A stretch of 64,000 nt of DNA, taken from positions 9,123,554 through 9,187,553 of the forward strand of contig OU015529.1 of assembly GCA_907165065.1 (NCBI GenBank), read 5' to 3'. The translations under genes and the position numbers were made by a program. How positions within the stretch are numbered: the first letter of the stretch is position 1; each line of letters starts with the position of its first letter. The stretch comes from Caprimulgus europaeus. Its lineage: Eukaryota; Chordata; Aves; Caprimulgiformes; Caprimulgidae. This document shows, piece after piece, positions 37,341 to 50,266 of this stretch. The notes beneath the pieces were generated by a model. The model made no database searches, was not told where the DNA came from, and saw only the letters and a program-made list of their open reading frames with translations.

Positions 37341-37705
37341 GACGGCTCCAGGGAGATCTTATAGCGGCCTTCCAATACCTGAAGGGGGTCTACAAGAAAG
37401 CTGGGGAGTGACTTTTCATAAGGGCAGTTAATGACAGAACAAGGGGAAATGGCTTTAAGCTGAAAGAGGGTAGGTTTAGATTAGATATTAGGAAGATATT
37501 CTTCCCTGTGAGAATGGTGAGACACTGGAGCAGGTTGCCCAAGGAAGTTGTGGATGCCCCCTCCCTGGAAGTGTTCAAGGCCAGGTTGGATGAGGCTTTT
37601 GAGCAACCTGGTCTAGTGGAAGGTGTCCCTGCTGATGGCAGGGGGGTTGGAAATGGATGATTTTTAAGGTCCCTTCCAGCCCAAATCATTCTATGATTCT
37701 CTGAT
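37341..37705 (+). mobile_element. CR1 LINE, 3'-end fragment
   Basis: Sense CR1 on the plus strand, opposite to ATRNL1. It begins inside the reverse-transcriptase C-terminus (aatacctgaagggggtctac, aaggggaaatggctttaagc, ttgcccaaggaagttgtgg) and runs through gaggcttttgagcaacctgg and ggtgtccctgctgatggcag to the terminal tcattctatgattctctgat. By eye about nine bases in ten match the 31596-32140 copy over some 360 bp, so both are probably the same subfamily. Stops and indels rule out function. Confidence 0.95.
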
Positions 37706-40610
37706 ACAGACCAACAGTCAGAAAAGGTCACTGGCATACAGCAAGACTGTGGGAGTACATCTGAAACCTGACTGTTCCCAGGGTCTTAATGCAATTACTA
37801 TGCTGGTTGATTTTTATCTAATATTGCCAAATTCATTTACCTGTAAGATTCCATTAACAGCCATATATAAACCAGGTATACTCCCTTAATTTTAAAATTT
37901 GGAATAATTTATAAAAGTTATAGATATGATTAAAAAAAAATAAAGGAATATCACCATCAGATTAAATATTTCAAGGAAGTCTGCTTAAGGATAAAAAATA
38001 AACAACTAAAAAGAAATCCAAACACCCCTCTCCCCTCCCTCCTCAGCTTTAAACAACAACAATGGATATTAGGAAATCCAGGAGGGACAAATTGTCCTCT
38101 AGGCTGGTGTCACACAGAGCCTAGGTCACCCCAACTGCTGGCTATGCTGGTCCTGTTCTCATTCCCACTGTCAAAACAGTTCATCTCTGCTAGGGCTGCT
38201 GCTCTGGCACTTCTAATGCAGAAAATTATTCACAGCAGCACTTTGTCCAGTTTGCTTCCTGTTAGCATACCATGCTGAAACAGCTCGGTGCAAGGTCACA
38301 CAAGGGTAGATTTGGCACATGAGAGGGGGCAGGACAGGATGGCTACAGGCAAAACTGTAGTAATACGCCGCTAGATTGACGTAGGCTTCCACAGAATCAC
38401 AGCTTGAGCCCGTAAATAGAGTCAGAGACTGTGGCTGTGACAGATAAATCAATTACATCTTTTTATAATTTAGAAACAGAACATAGAAGTACATTATTAC
38501 CAGAGTAACACAGATGGTCCAAACAGCAATAATTTCAGCATCAGAAAGTAGACTTGGAATGAATTTAGTAGTTTGAAGAAAAAGTATAGTAAGTTTAATT
38601 CAGTGTTTTATAGGACCAATGAATCTCCAAAACTTGCCTTTCTCTCAACTTCTATCTTCTGTCATTATCATTGTTAGCAATATATTATCATAAAATTATG
38701 GTATTATTAATACACTTCATCTTTCACAATTGTTCTTTATTTATTTTCTCTACTTAAATAGAATGGTGAAAGTACATACATGCCAGAGAGATTCTGTTCC
38801 TGAAACACTTTTAGCAGGAGAGATCACAGTACTAGGGCACCAAGTAATACTTATGATCACAAGTTTCAGAGGAAGGTAGAAGTAGTATTAAATATAAAAG
38901 TTGTGTACTTCCCATATCCCAGCATAACCTGGCATTTAATGCCTCCATGGTGTCTGAATTATGTAAGAAATTCCAACTAAGAGCAATATTATCAGAAATA
39001 AGTTATCAATCATGAATTCAATTTCTATGTCAAGAAAATATTTCCATTTTAAAAGCTAAAAAAAGTAAATATTTTAACACTACAACTGACCAGTAAAATC
39101 TTGCTGTTATATTTTAAAATCAAGTTCTTGCTGCTGTAAGTCATTGCACATTAACAGAAACAGCAAATTTAAGCTCATATGCCTTTGATGGTAAAGGAAG
39201 CAATTTTTAAATACCCATGCTTTCATCTGATTTTGGGAAGTGTTGCACATTTTTGGTTTTTTATTTTTACAAACATTCATACAAATATATAGTATTTCCT
39301 GTACTTTGAAATTTATTTAAGAAAAAGTGGGATTTAATGCTGAAGGAAAACCATACCACCATAATAAAGGCCAGTTTTGAGATAAGGAACCCTTGAGGGC
39401 TGGAGATATAATAATTCCTTTCTTGCTGATGGTATTTGTCAAACTGGCAGGTCTTTTCAATAAAGTACAAGAAAAAAAGGGGGAGAAAAGGACGTTACAA
39501 ATAGCCTTCCCGCTTATCTCCTCCTGGCATTCTCAATGACTACTGAACAGAGCATTGTGCAAGAATAATACTTTTGCTTAGCTTTAAATTCCTGATCTGA
39601 GTTTCTCTGTGCAGATCGGTTAATACAAAACACAGATAGTTAAACAACTGATTTTTTTGTCTTTTTTGGTAAAGAATCAAATAGAATTCATCCCTGCCAT
39701 CATCTCCAAACTTCTTTTGGATATTTCAAAGTACTCAAATTTCCAGACTTACTGTAGAGTTCCAAGAAGAATGTACCAAATAGCAAACATGGTATGAGTT
39801 TCAGCATTGTTTATCGCTAGTACATCCTTCTGTGTGTTGCATTTGTTGTATTAAGTCTAATAAGGATGGTAAGCTTTATGGAGTAAAGAATAAAATACTT
39901 TGTCAAATGTCATGTATTCTTAAGCTATTATACAAATAGTAAGTAGAAGATACAGTATTGGTTGTATTTACCATTGCCTCTGTATGTATCCTGGTATAAT
40001 ATACTGCACATGGAAATCTATACTGCTTTTAATAGAACCAGTTACTAAGCAGATGGAGTGATACTATTCACTCCAAACTGATCAGCAGAAATTTTAGTCA
40101 CTGAAAAGTACAAGGAGGAATATAGGGGCTGCTCTTCCTATTAGTAAGGCTTCAACTTCAAGAACAAGTTCTATCACATTATAACATGATAAGCAAAAGA
40201 TTCACACGCCTCCCTAGTGTAGATGGAATAGTTAGCAGATGATACAGAAATGACTCTGGAGTGAATTCACCAGCCATACAACTTACATGATGAAACACAC
40301 CACAGAAACGTACCAGATTTGAGGTGATCCAGCTGATGCTGGCAGAGAAAAACCTCAAATTAACTCTGCATGGGATAGTGCTCTCCAAGGTCCACGCTCC
40401 AACTGGAAAGGCCTCAACACTCTATACTTTGTCCAGTCACCTATATCCTTCTCATCTACATGCTACTGGCAATATTGTATTACTGGCAACAGAGAAGATG
40501 ATCAAGGTATTTTACAGAAAAGTTCTCAATGTTGCAACAGTAAGGACAATTTCACAGAGCTTGAACTGAGATGGGAATGCAGGCTCTCTGCGAGGGACAT
40601 AAAGACACAG

Positions 40611-40642
40611 TGACAAAGTCCCCGAGACATAAAGTCCCCGAG
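40611..40642. repeat. Short tandem duplication
   Basis: aaagtccccgaga is repeated about 17 bp apart (acaaagtccccgagacataa then agtccccgagaa), a local duplication. Confidence 0.7.
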
Positions 40643-41857
40643 AACTCACTGCAGCAATATTAAGGCTCCATCACTCAGATCACTAAAAGTACAACCAGTT
40701 ACACTGATACAAAGCTACTATGATAGCATATGCAGTACAGTGAGAGAAATATGCTATATCAGCATAATATAGTCACGTATTACTAGAATGCAATGTTAAG
40801 TATTGAACAGAAAAGCTTTATTTTCTTCCCCCACCCTGTAGTGCCCAATACTGCACTTAAGACTGAAAAGAAGCACCATGTCCAGTCAGAAGTTGCAGGT
40901 GGAACTCCCTAAGTGATACTTTCACTGTTTCCTTTAAAGAATGGAAAGGGTTCATACTCCCAAAATATGATAAAATAAAAAGACTTATTTTATATAGTTT
41001 AATAGTAAAGAGTAATGATCCAAGATGTAGGAGAAACAGGTTCATTTCCTACCCAATGGGAATTAAACCTACAGCCTTCATCTCAGAAAAGTGCCCAGAC
41101 TGTTCAAGCTAGGCAACTTTTCACTACTCCAAGTTAATGTGGTTTCACTGAATAGAAGAAGGAAAAAAAAAGAAAAAAAAAAAGTCAAAAGTTTTTAGAA
41201 CAGTCTCTAAAAAAGGGGTGACCAGTGTTCCACACTTTACATCCAGGATCACATTTGCATTTCTGCACTGGCAGGCAGGCTGAGTGACAATCTCTTACCA
41301 CATTTGGAGCTATGCTATAAGAAAAGCTACAAGAAACTACATACTTTACATTTCCATTATCAAATAATTTCTCAATTTTAAAGTATTTAAATAGATGTGA
41401 AATGCCAATCTACTGATTCTGTTCAATCACACTCTCTAAAACACCTGCAGTGCAGCCCTACCCACTACATAGAATCAAGTGTCAGATTATGCTTGTATGC
41501 TCTCTACATATTATCAACAAAGACACAGTTTTACTCTGGTAAAAGAAGAAATGGTGGTTCACAAAGTATGGACACTCATTATACATCTCTCTGGTTCTCT
41601 TTTTTTATTTCTCTGGACAACTAAACACCATAAACAACTAAAGCACTATGAATGTAAGGTACAAACAAAAAAAATATTTTTCCAATTCATTCCACACTGC
41701 ATAAATATTTTTCTTTATTCAAGTAATAAAAATCTCCTTACTCTCAAGAAAACATAAAAGTGAACATGTTTGAAACAGCGTGAATTGAGTTTAAACTATA
41801 TATCCAACATCTACAGCAGAGTCTATATACATAACAGTGACTCCCCAAGCAGTATTA

Positions 41858-41893
41858 AAAAAACAAACAAAAAAACCCAAACAAACCAACAAC
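41858..41893 (+). repeat. A/C-rich low-complexity tract
   Basis: aaaaaaacaaacaaaaaaac followed by ccaaacaaaccaacaa. Similar tracts recur on either strand through the window (see findings). Confidence 0.8.
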
Positions 41894-43176
41894 CTTGAGC
41901 TTTACTATTAAATGGAGCAATTACTGCATTCTATTATTACGGTTTTGCTCTTCCAATAGTACAGTGACACAGAGGTAATTGCTACCACAGACTGCACCAG
42001 AACTGCGCTTATGACTTAAGTGCCCAGGAACACATAAAACTTAATCTATCTCAGCCGCTCCTTTACGTTTTCTTTGTGATAACACATTGATAATCCGTTT
42101 GTAACTCCAGAAGGAGGGAGAACTGTAAAAATAGATGGGTTTACACCGCAAACAAACAAAACAAAACAATATTTACAGACATTTAAACTTACTCATTTTG
42201 TTGATGACAAAGACTAGAGTTGAAACAATTTATTTTACAAAACATTTTATGAATAAACAGTTCATTTTATTACAAAATACCAGCAATATGTTTGGTTAAA
42301 GTAAAACTGAAGTTAATCTCATGAGATAGTCTTGAAATTTTTTTCCAAAAAGAAGTAAGTTTTTAAGCTTTGTTTGAATACCCTAGAAGAAACTTAGTAT
42401 TTCACATGCAATATTGTCTTTCATAAGCAATTGCATTTGCATGTTATTTAATCCATAATAATAAACTGAAATCCAGACAGTAACAAGACTTACAAAATAA
42501 ACATTGCAGAGTATATTATTACCTTAAATGTTATGGGCTCTTCTCCCATAGATACAGACAATGCTGAAATACAACCACCACTAGGAGAGAGCGTGCAACA
42601 GCTGCCGTGTTCCAAATATTTCAGATTTTGGCTTTTGCAGAGGTTGCCTGTCAGTCATTCCGTATACATTTCTATGCTTAGGCATACAGAAATACGTTTA
42701 CTAAAATTAACATTTGGCCAGGAAGTAAAATCAATATCCTTACTCTTATAAAAACTTTTTTTTTCTTTTTTTTAATACTGCTCTCAGTATTTAGAATCTC
42801 TGTTTTATGTTCTGATTTTGTATGTCCAATTAATCTATTTTTATCTCCAATTTTTGCACCTGAATACTTATAAAATATAATCTAAATAACTTTCCTAAAC
42901 TCTGATTGGAATAGAAATGCAAGAGTTTTAAGCAAGGGGATGCTCCTATATCGTGGCTTTATAACAAAACAAACAAACAAACAAAAAAAAAAGTCTTAGT
43001 AATCCAAAATTAATACTTAAAAACTTTCTCCTAAAGTTTTGGAGTACAGCTTTGAATTTTTTTATCTGTAGTAGTTGGGATGAAAAGTTCAACATGCACA
43101 TGTGTGCATTTGTGTCTACACATGTATATAAATATGTACTTAATACATTTATGTATATATATGCAAGTGTGGTGGG

Positions 43177-43199
43177 TTTATTTATTTATTTATTTATTA
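43177..43199 (+). repeat. (TTTA)n microsatellite
   Basis: About five and a half tttatttatt units next to a tatg/tgta-rich stretch (43095-43160). Confidence 0.85.
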
Positions 43200-44427
43200 T
43201 TGTTATTTTAGTGGTCTTTCATCAGGTTCCCCAGGCAGAAAATTGAGCTCTCCTTCACAAGGACACAGCTTTCCATCTGCATGTTTACAAAGAGAAAGCT
43301 TTCCAGTAATGATAATGTCATACAAATTATAAACCAGATTTACACAATTAATTCATTGGCACTGTAACATTAATTACAGGGCAGCATAAGTAAGAAAGAC
43401 ACATGATGTGTTTTTGAAACTTTCATACCAGCTACAAAGATTGAGCATAAAATGAAGAAACAAAGCTGTAATGCTGCACCCCTCTTATCCCTGAGCCGAC
43501 AGGAGAGAACAGAGCAAAGTAGGATTCTTGCTCTAGATCTGGTTACCAGATATGGTCTTGCTCCAAAAAGCTGGCTGTTGGTATAGGCTGGGAGATGGAG
43601 TGTGACTGAATATTCACAGTGTAACTTCTGGTATTTGTCTGGACAATACCACAGAGTTCTATGATCTCTGGGAGGGTTTTCCATGATTATTTCAACACCA
43701 GAAGGCCAATAGCAGCAAGAAGAATCCATAACAGTTTTTAGGTCATTTCGATTACGCTGGAGTCTATTTGATAGCTGATCCAAGTAAGCTATTTTTGCTC
43801 AAATTCATGTAAATGTATACAAAAGCAGGTCCTCAAATTTTCCTACCTTGCACCAAATAATCCTTAGTCATGCTCAGATAATGAGATGTCTTCATGAAGT
43901 TTCTTTTTGTTTATAAAAGTTTAAAAACTTAAGTCCTTTGCAAGAGATGTTAATTATTTCATTACTCATCTTTTTCACAGAATTCAGGCCAGTTTTTTAG
44001 AAGTATACTCTTTAGACTGACTTCTGCACAACAATTATATTTTGTTTGGAGCAGGAGTTAGGCTAGAACTTTGTACAGTACAGAGATCACCATGATTTCT
44101 CTCTGAAATGTATTCTATTCCTTATACAATGTACATAATTAAATTAATCAAGTATTCAGAAAAAAACTTGCAAGCACACTAGCCTGGGTGAACCACTCTG
44201 CCACTACGTAGGCAGAAAAAACAGTGGTGAACTGGAGACCAACAGTAACTGACTCGTATGATTTTGTTTCTTAATAAAAAAAAGTAGACTGAACTAATGT
44301 CAAACTTTGTTCCAAGGAGAAAAAATAAGCAAAACATCAATACTGACACATGTCACACTTCCTCTCCTGTTCTATGACAAGTTTATTTAAACTAATCTCT
44401 GCAGGATCCAAGCACTTTGTGGAATTT

Positions 44428-44457
44428 AAAGTAGATAAATTTTAATTTATCTACTTT
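44428..44457. repeat. Perfect 14-bp inverted repeat
   Basis: Arms aaagtagataaatt and aatttatctacttt with a 2-bp spacer; no mismatch. It lies about 430 bp from the solo LTR, but no link is evident. Confidence 0.9.
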
Positions 44458-44878
44458 CTGCCATGTCCCAGTCTCACACAGGTATGCAGTTTTTATATAT
44501 TACAAAGTAGTGCTAAGGAATTGGAAAAACTCAGGGTGCATATCCTAATATATAATTTCTCAATCACACAGCGAAGGCTGAAGAACAAGATATCATCCTA
44601 TTTTGAAAGATATATCCCTACTAATTAAGTATGCAGCCAGATTTTCAGATATGCACATCTCAGTTTGTATTAACTGTCATTATTATGTAGGATTACTATA
44701 AACACAACGTCATTTGCATATGTAACTCCCAGATTTTAAAAGAGCTGTTACAGAGCACAAGTTTTCACAAGCAGTGCATATATATTTTTTCCTGTAAATA
44801 CCCATTCAAATTCTTTTTCTAAAAGAGAAAAATACTGCAAGTCTCTTTTCACAACACTATACTAGAAGAATTGAATAA

Positions 44879-44883
44879 ATATC
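44879..44883. repeat. Target-site duplication, left copy
   Basis: atatc, identical to 45881-45885 on the other side of the LTR. Confidence 0.75.
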
Positions 44884-45880
44884 TGTGGTAGTTTGAACCA
44901 CAGTGGGACCACGCGGTCCTGCACTCACTCCCCCACCCAGTGAGATGGGACGGGAGACAACGAAGGAGGCACAGATTAGGAATGAAGGACAGGGATGGCT
45001 CACTCACCAGTTATGGTCATGGGCAAAACAGACTCAACTTGGGGAAGAAAATCAATTTAACTTGTTGCCACTCATCTGCATAGTGCAGTGAGAAATAACA
45101 ACCACATCTCAAGACACCTTCTCCCACCCCTCCCTTCTTCCCAGGCTCAAATCACTTTGCTCCCAGTTTCTCTACCTTTTCCCCGCCCAGGCACAGGGGA
45201 CAGGGAATGGGGGTTCAGTCAGTTCACCTCTACCACTCTTCTTGGCATGGAAGTCCAGGAACAAGATGTTCCAAAGCAAGCTTCCCATGGAGTCACAGAC
45301 CTCTTTGGGCTCAGCTCCTGGCTCTGGCATGGGGACATCCACTGGCAGCTGCAGACTCACCCTCCTGGCGCTGGGGGTCCACCCCTACCCTGGCAGGGAG
45401 TGTCTCTGGGGTCTCAATTCAGTCACACCTACCCTCGGGCTCAGCTTCTCTGCTCCAGCATGGAGACCTCCCCAGCCTACATATGGGTATCTGCTCCATC
45501 ATTGAACTTCCACGGGCTGCAGGAACCTCATTTGCCTTCTCCTGCTCCATGCAGTTGAACTGGGTGTCTGAGGTTCTCTGTCCTCCCCCTCCCCTTCCTT
45601 CCTCCTGGCAATGAAGCTCTCTCCCTGTTTTGGCCGATGGTCCTCTCTTGTTCAGGTCAATGGCCTCTCCTCCAGGTTCTCTCCACTTTCCTCTTTTCAA
45701 GACAGTCCTTCCCCTCACAAAAATGGATTCACAGAGGTGTTTCTCTAGTGCTCACTGGCTCAGCCTGGGATGTGGGGGTTTGCCTTGTAGCCAGGAGGGC
45801 TTTCGTGGAGCTTCTCACAAGCTGGCCCCTTCCCCTACTACCAAAAACGTCCCCCCCCACACACACACAAATCCAACACA
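44884..45880 (-). mobile_element. Solo LTR of an avian endogenous retrovirus
   Basis: A 997-bp block that is clearly richer in G+C than the surrounding intron. It starts tgtggtagtttgaaccac, ends atccaacaca (TGT...ACA termini) and is flanked by an exact 5-bp duplication, atatc. The minus strand begins tgtgttggatttgtgtgtg and includes ttttggtagtagggg and cttgtgagaagct, which resemble the start of a common avian ERV LTR family as I remember it. On the plus strand, cactcactcccccacccagt near the other end matches the antisense of the same type of LTR. There is no gag, pol or env sequence nearby, so it is a solo LTR left by recombination. Several overlapping open frames inside it are by-products of base composition. 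It is inserted in the same direction as ATRNL1. Confidence 0.8.
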
Positions 45881-45885
45881 ATATC
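45881..45885. repeat. Target-site duplication, right copy
   Basis: atatc, matching 44879-44883. A 5-bp duplication suits class III (ERVL-like) integration. Confidence 0.75.
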
Positions 45886-46544
45886 CTAGTTTGAACACTG
45901 ACATTACATCCATAAGAGGCAGGATCTCACCAGTTGAGGCCCTTCAGCTTCTTTTTATGTACTAAACAGGCAAGTGTGGCACTCCAGTGAACAGCAGATA
46001 AAGAAAAGCCTTAACCAACATCAGTTAGAAAAGTGGAGGTCGGCCAGGGCATCCAAGATTGAGCACAGTGGCAACCACTTCCCTACTGCTAAAATCCCTC
46101 CTTCAGCATAATGTAAGCAATAACTGCACAGTCAGAAAATACCTCACCTCTAAATAACCATTTGTGGATCATTAATAAGCTGCCAGAGCAACGTGGTGGC
46201 AAGTCTGGTAGTAAAATATCAGAGGAGGACAAAAGCATACCAGAGGCCAGGTTTCTACAGCTCATTTTATGCAGCAGATTTCCCATCATATAAGTATGTT
46301 TACTGCTATTTAAATAAATACACCAAACAATATTAAATTATGATAATAAGGGCATCATAATAGTTTTTATAACATCTCCAGATCTCCGAGTCTGCAGCTT
46401 TAACAAACATAGTCAGATGCAGTAAGCATTTAAAATGACTGAATTGAGCCCTCAGTTCTTGACACTTAACGTTTACCTCTCTAAATCTTATTCATATAGA
46501 CTAAGTTCAGTACTTGGAGAGCAATGACTGATTCCAGAAAAGGA

Positions 46545-46586
46545 AAAAAAAAAAAACAAACCAAAACAAAACCAACCAACACCACA
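46545..46586 (+). repeat. A/C-rich low-complexity tract
   Basis: A run of about 13 A followed by caaaccaaaacaaaaccaac and caacaccacaac. Confidence 0.8.
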
Positions 46587-49500
46587 ACTCTGTCCTAAGC
46601 CTGGTAAAATTAATTGCTCTCTGGAGATCCTTATCTCCCTCCATTGACTAGAGGAAGAGTCTGGATTACTAGATTATATTAAAAATCAACCTTTTAGGCA
46701 GCTAAACTTAACTGAGATAAATCCTCCCAAATAGTTACTTCCCATTGATATGAAAAACAGTAAGTGTTTTCATGGATAATAAAAAGCTGGAGCAATCTAT
46801 CCATAAGACTGTCACATATAATAAGAGATATAATCAAAAGTACTCTATAGCCCAGCTTGAACATAAATACTATAGGCTTTATCTCTGGGATTCAGCTGGT
46901 TTCCAGACAGCACCCATTTTTTCCAAGATAGTGCATAACACTCCATCACTTTAAAGGTAACTAGGGAACGTGAATCATATATTTTGTTTTCCAAGCATTG
47001 TTCAAAAACTCATGAAAGAAGGTAAATAAAATTTTGAAATATACCCATTCCATAATTATCCAATTCTTAGTAAAATAAGTATTTACTATTTTCTGAAAAA
47101 GTATATCTGTATTTAATGTGTGCTGTGAGACTGTGATTCTAATTTGGCAAAATGAATAATACTGAAGATCAAGTTTGTATCAAGTTAATCTTCATAGATT
47201 TACTTTTTTTTAAATGAGCAATTAGTACATCTGTTTCTTTTGTACTTCATCACTTTGATAACACATGGAGAATGTGACTTGCAAGAAAATACAAATACTA
47301 CATATTGTAATCAACTAGAAAAGCCAAAATATTGTTCCACCCTAAAAAGAAAAACAAACAAAAAAAACCCCACCTACCACAAAAACCATACCATACAACA
47401 TTTTCATGAAGTAGGATAAAAAACTCCTGCTACATGAAAGTCAGAAAGTTACAGTTATTCAGATCCTGGGACCCATACTGTTGATTCTCAAGTGTCATTC
47501 TACAAATAAATATAGACTGATAAGTAATATTATCCTCTAAAATAAGGAAGGAGTTCTGTTTCATTAAAAATTAAAACCAGATGTAAACTGAAATGAGAAC
47601 AAAATCAACAGCTCACACCATCAGATGCCTACAAGAAGCTACACAATATGTAATACAAGGATACAGTCCAAAAATCCAGCTGTTCTGAAAAGGCTTTATT
47701 CACACGCTCGGTGGAAATGGCAGGAAATAGCACATATGTGTTCTATGTACCTAATTTACTGATTATTTTCTTATGAAAGCAAACACTGAATGGTTGATAT
47801 CAATACACAAAGCTATAAAGAGCCATCAACTAGTCCTATAAAAAGGATTATGTCTTACCCTCTTCTACCACTGTATTCAGATGATAAACGCTTGCCAAAA
47901 AAAGATCCAGGTACTATCCACAAGCTATTCTCAACGGGATCATCCCTCAGTCCATTTCCCTGACTGGTCTGACACATTTCCCAGTTTTTAGTTCCCAGGT
48001 GGCTGTGCTTTTTGGCCCAAATATGATTTGTGTGTTTATATTTGCAGCCTATACGTAAAATATGCACATGAATATTAGGGAAGGGAAAAGCTATTTATGG
48101 TAAGAACAACATTGGCAATAAACAAAACAGGAAACAGATTATGGACTCATTAAATTCCCTTAGATTTACAGTCTCCACAATCCCATAGGGAGGCTTTTTC
48201 ATAACTGCATAGCTCTAATGGTTGAAACATCCTACGTATTGAAAACTTACACCCACCTAGTCTTGTCTCAAGACAGTCTTTTACCTTAAACAGTTTTACT
48301 CCAAAGTGTATCCCTATCATATATTTACAAACAGTAATCTTTTCCACTCTCACTCTCTTACAAAATTAAATATACCACATCCTTTTATCTCCTAAAGGCT
48401 CCTCATGCTTCAGTTGCCCTAATACCACCCACCATGCAGAGCCCTGTTTGAGTTTGTGGTTTTTAAATGTGTGTTGCCAAAATTCTACAAAAATATCCTG
48501 GGCCTTGAAAATGGCACTGATGTGTCTTTTTTCTTTCCATTAGGACTCCACAGGCCACTTCCACAGCCACATGCCGCTCCTGTCTCAGAAACACAAGCCA
48601 CTGTGACTTCCAGCAATATGCCTTCAGTTTGTAGGAGAAAATTCTTACCATGACTTGCACCTTGTTCCATTAAACATTATCTCATGTCGACTGTCATTTC
48701 CAGTCATCTCAGCCTCCCTGAATGACAGTGTAGCCTCCTCCCAACTGGTTGTCAGCACAGTTTTGCAGGGTTCTTTTGTTATTATTCACTTTTACTGTTG
48801 AACTCTGGTAACTGGGAATTAATTCTGTATTTTGACATTTGTACTGCATACTAGCAGGCTTTGGTGCTTCAGAAGTAAACTTTTCTTCAGCACCATCCTC
48901 CTAAAATTATCTTCTGTCCCATGAAACTAAGCAAAAATACCTTAGCCATTTTCATTGCAGTTGTCCATGGAAACACAGGTTATCCTTAACATAACCATGC
49001 AAAAGTATTCCATAGTCTGTTATTGTGCCAATTTATTTAACATAGTAATCCCATGAGTCTATATGAGGGAGTAACCCTCAGAATCTTCCTCCTACTCAGC
49101 AAGACTTGCCCATGCTAGACTGTGGGTGGGGTATTGCTCCATGTGAAACAGACATATACCAAGGCACTTATCCTGATTAAATAATGCATTTCAGTCTCAA
49201 AGGCAGGAATCTTTTAATTAACACTTTAATCTGAAATGCATAGGAAGAGGAACGAGGCAGGGAAAGCAATTCATCAGAGGAGGATATCCAGCAAAATCCA
49301 TGCATCTCAGCCATCAGCCCCAACGTGTGTCTGTTCAGCTACAACCAGCTACCTACTACAGCCAGTCTCGCAAGAGGCTGTTTCTCCACACTCAGCTGCT
49401 TCTGCTGTGGAATTCCTACATTTCCAGATAGCTCTTCACCTCGTGGCAGCTCCAGCTTTCTTAGTTTACCAAGCATCACCACCTGACTATCCCTGCCTTG

Positions 49501-50111
49501 CCTTTCAGAATGCTGCGCACCTGGGCTTCTCCACTCCCTGATTTTCAACTCAGACCCATTGTGGCACGTTGACATAAGCACGGAGCAATGCATTTTCCAA
49601 ACTGCCACCAATTCCAAACCTTTTCAGAAGCCTCACAAGTGTTACGTGTGGGGAAATGTTTTGGGTTTGTGGGGTTTTTTGTGGGTTTTCTTTCAGGTTG
49701 TTTGCTTTGCTTTTTTTAACTCCAGCATCATATTTTATTAGTACTATGTAGCTACTCCATAATAAAAAAAAATATAAAAGAAAATTTAAATCAGTCAACC
49801 CTTGGAGGTAATAACCACTACAGTGTCTGTTAGCACCAAAATACACCAAATACTTGCAATTCATTTAGCAACATATCCACTATTCATATGATAAGACAGT
49901 ACTAGGCTCAGTTTTAAAAACTGATCATTTCAGTTACTATGCTTTGTTCCACAAACCAAATACTTAAGAGCAAAAGCCTGGTTTTAATTTTATGATATAA
50001 TTTATAAATAACTTGATGTTTGGGATCAAGACTGTAAAGAATCCCATTAGCTGAACTTGAGAAAGCAACACTGTGATAACTAAAACTCAAATGAAAAACT
50101 AAAATACATAC

Positions 50112-50266
50112 CTATATCATATGCAAGGAAGTCAGCAGAAAAGCACTTTGCACCATTACTCAGGGAAGTATCATTATGAGTATTGCCACCAAAAATCAGC
50201 ATAGCTCCATTGATTAAGACAGCTGAATGAAGATACCTTGCAAAACCACTCTCTTTCAAAATAGTC
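50112..50266 (-). CDS. ATRNL1: ATRNL1 exon, Kelch repeat
   Basis: This 155-bp exon enters in phase 2 after gtttttcag (its first G completes TGG) and leaves in phase 1 before GTATGT. It encodes TILKESGFARYLHSAVLING, then AMLIFGGNTHNDTSLSNGAK, then CFSADFLAYDI. LIFGGN is the Kelch double-glycine motif and NDTS is a potential N-glycan site. The peptide looks essentially identical to the mammalian ATRNL1 sequence as I recall it. The donor is GTATGT, which is less common than GTAAGT. The intron that follows (35366-50111) is the longest in the window and holds the solo LTR. Confidence 0.96.

Larger units (their letters stand above)
35366..50111 (-). other. ATRNL1: ATRNL1 intron, 14.7 kb
   Basis: The longest intron here. 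It holds a CR1 copy (37341-37705), a short tandem repeat (40611-40642), A/C-rich tracts (41858-41893, 42966-42993, 46545-46586, 47347-47391), a TTTA repeat (43177-43199), a 14-bp hairpin (44428-44457), the solo LTR (44884-45880) and a G/T-rich tract (about 49653-49718). A 137-codon minus-strand frame at 43370-43783 was not recognised and is probably chance. Confidence 0.85.

Noticed and set aside
43370..43783. 137-codon minus-strand open frame in the longest intron
   Set aside because: It runs in the gene's direction, but there is no similarity I recognise, and the phase chain from the 50112-50266 exon to the 35281-35365 exon is already complete without it.
44903..45965. Cluster of overlapping 60-156-codon frames on both strands
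   Set aside because: They fall in the GC-rich solo LTR, where stop codons are scarce. None resembles gag, pol, env or a host protein.
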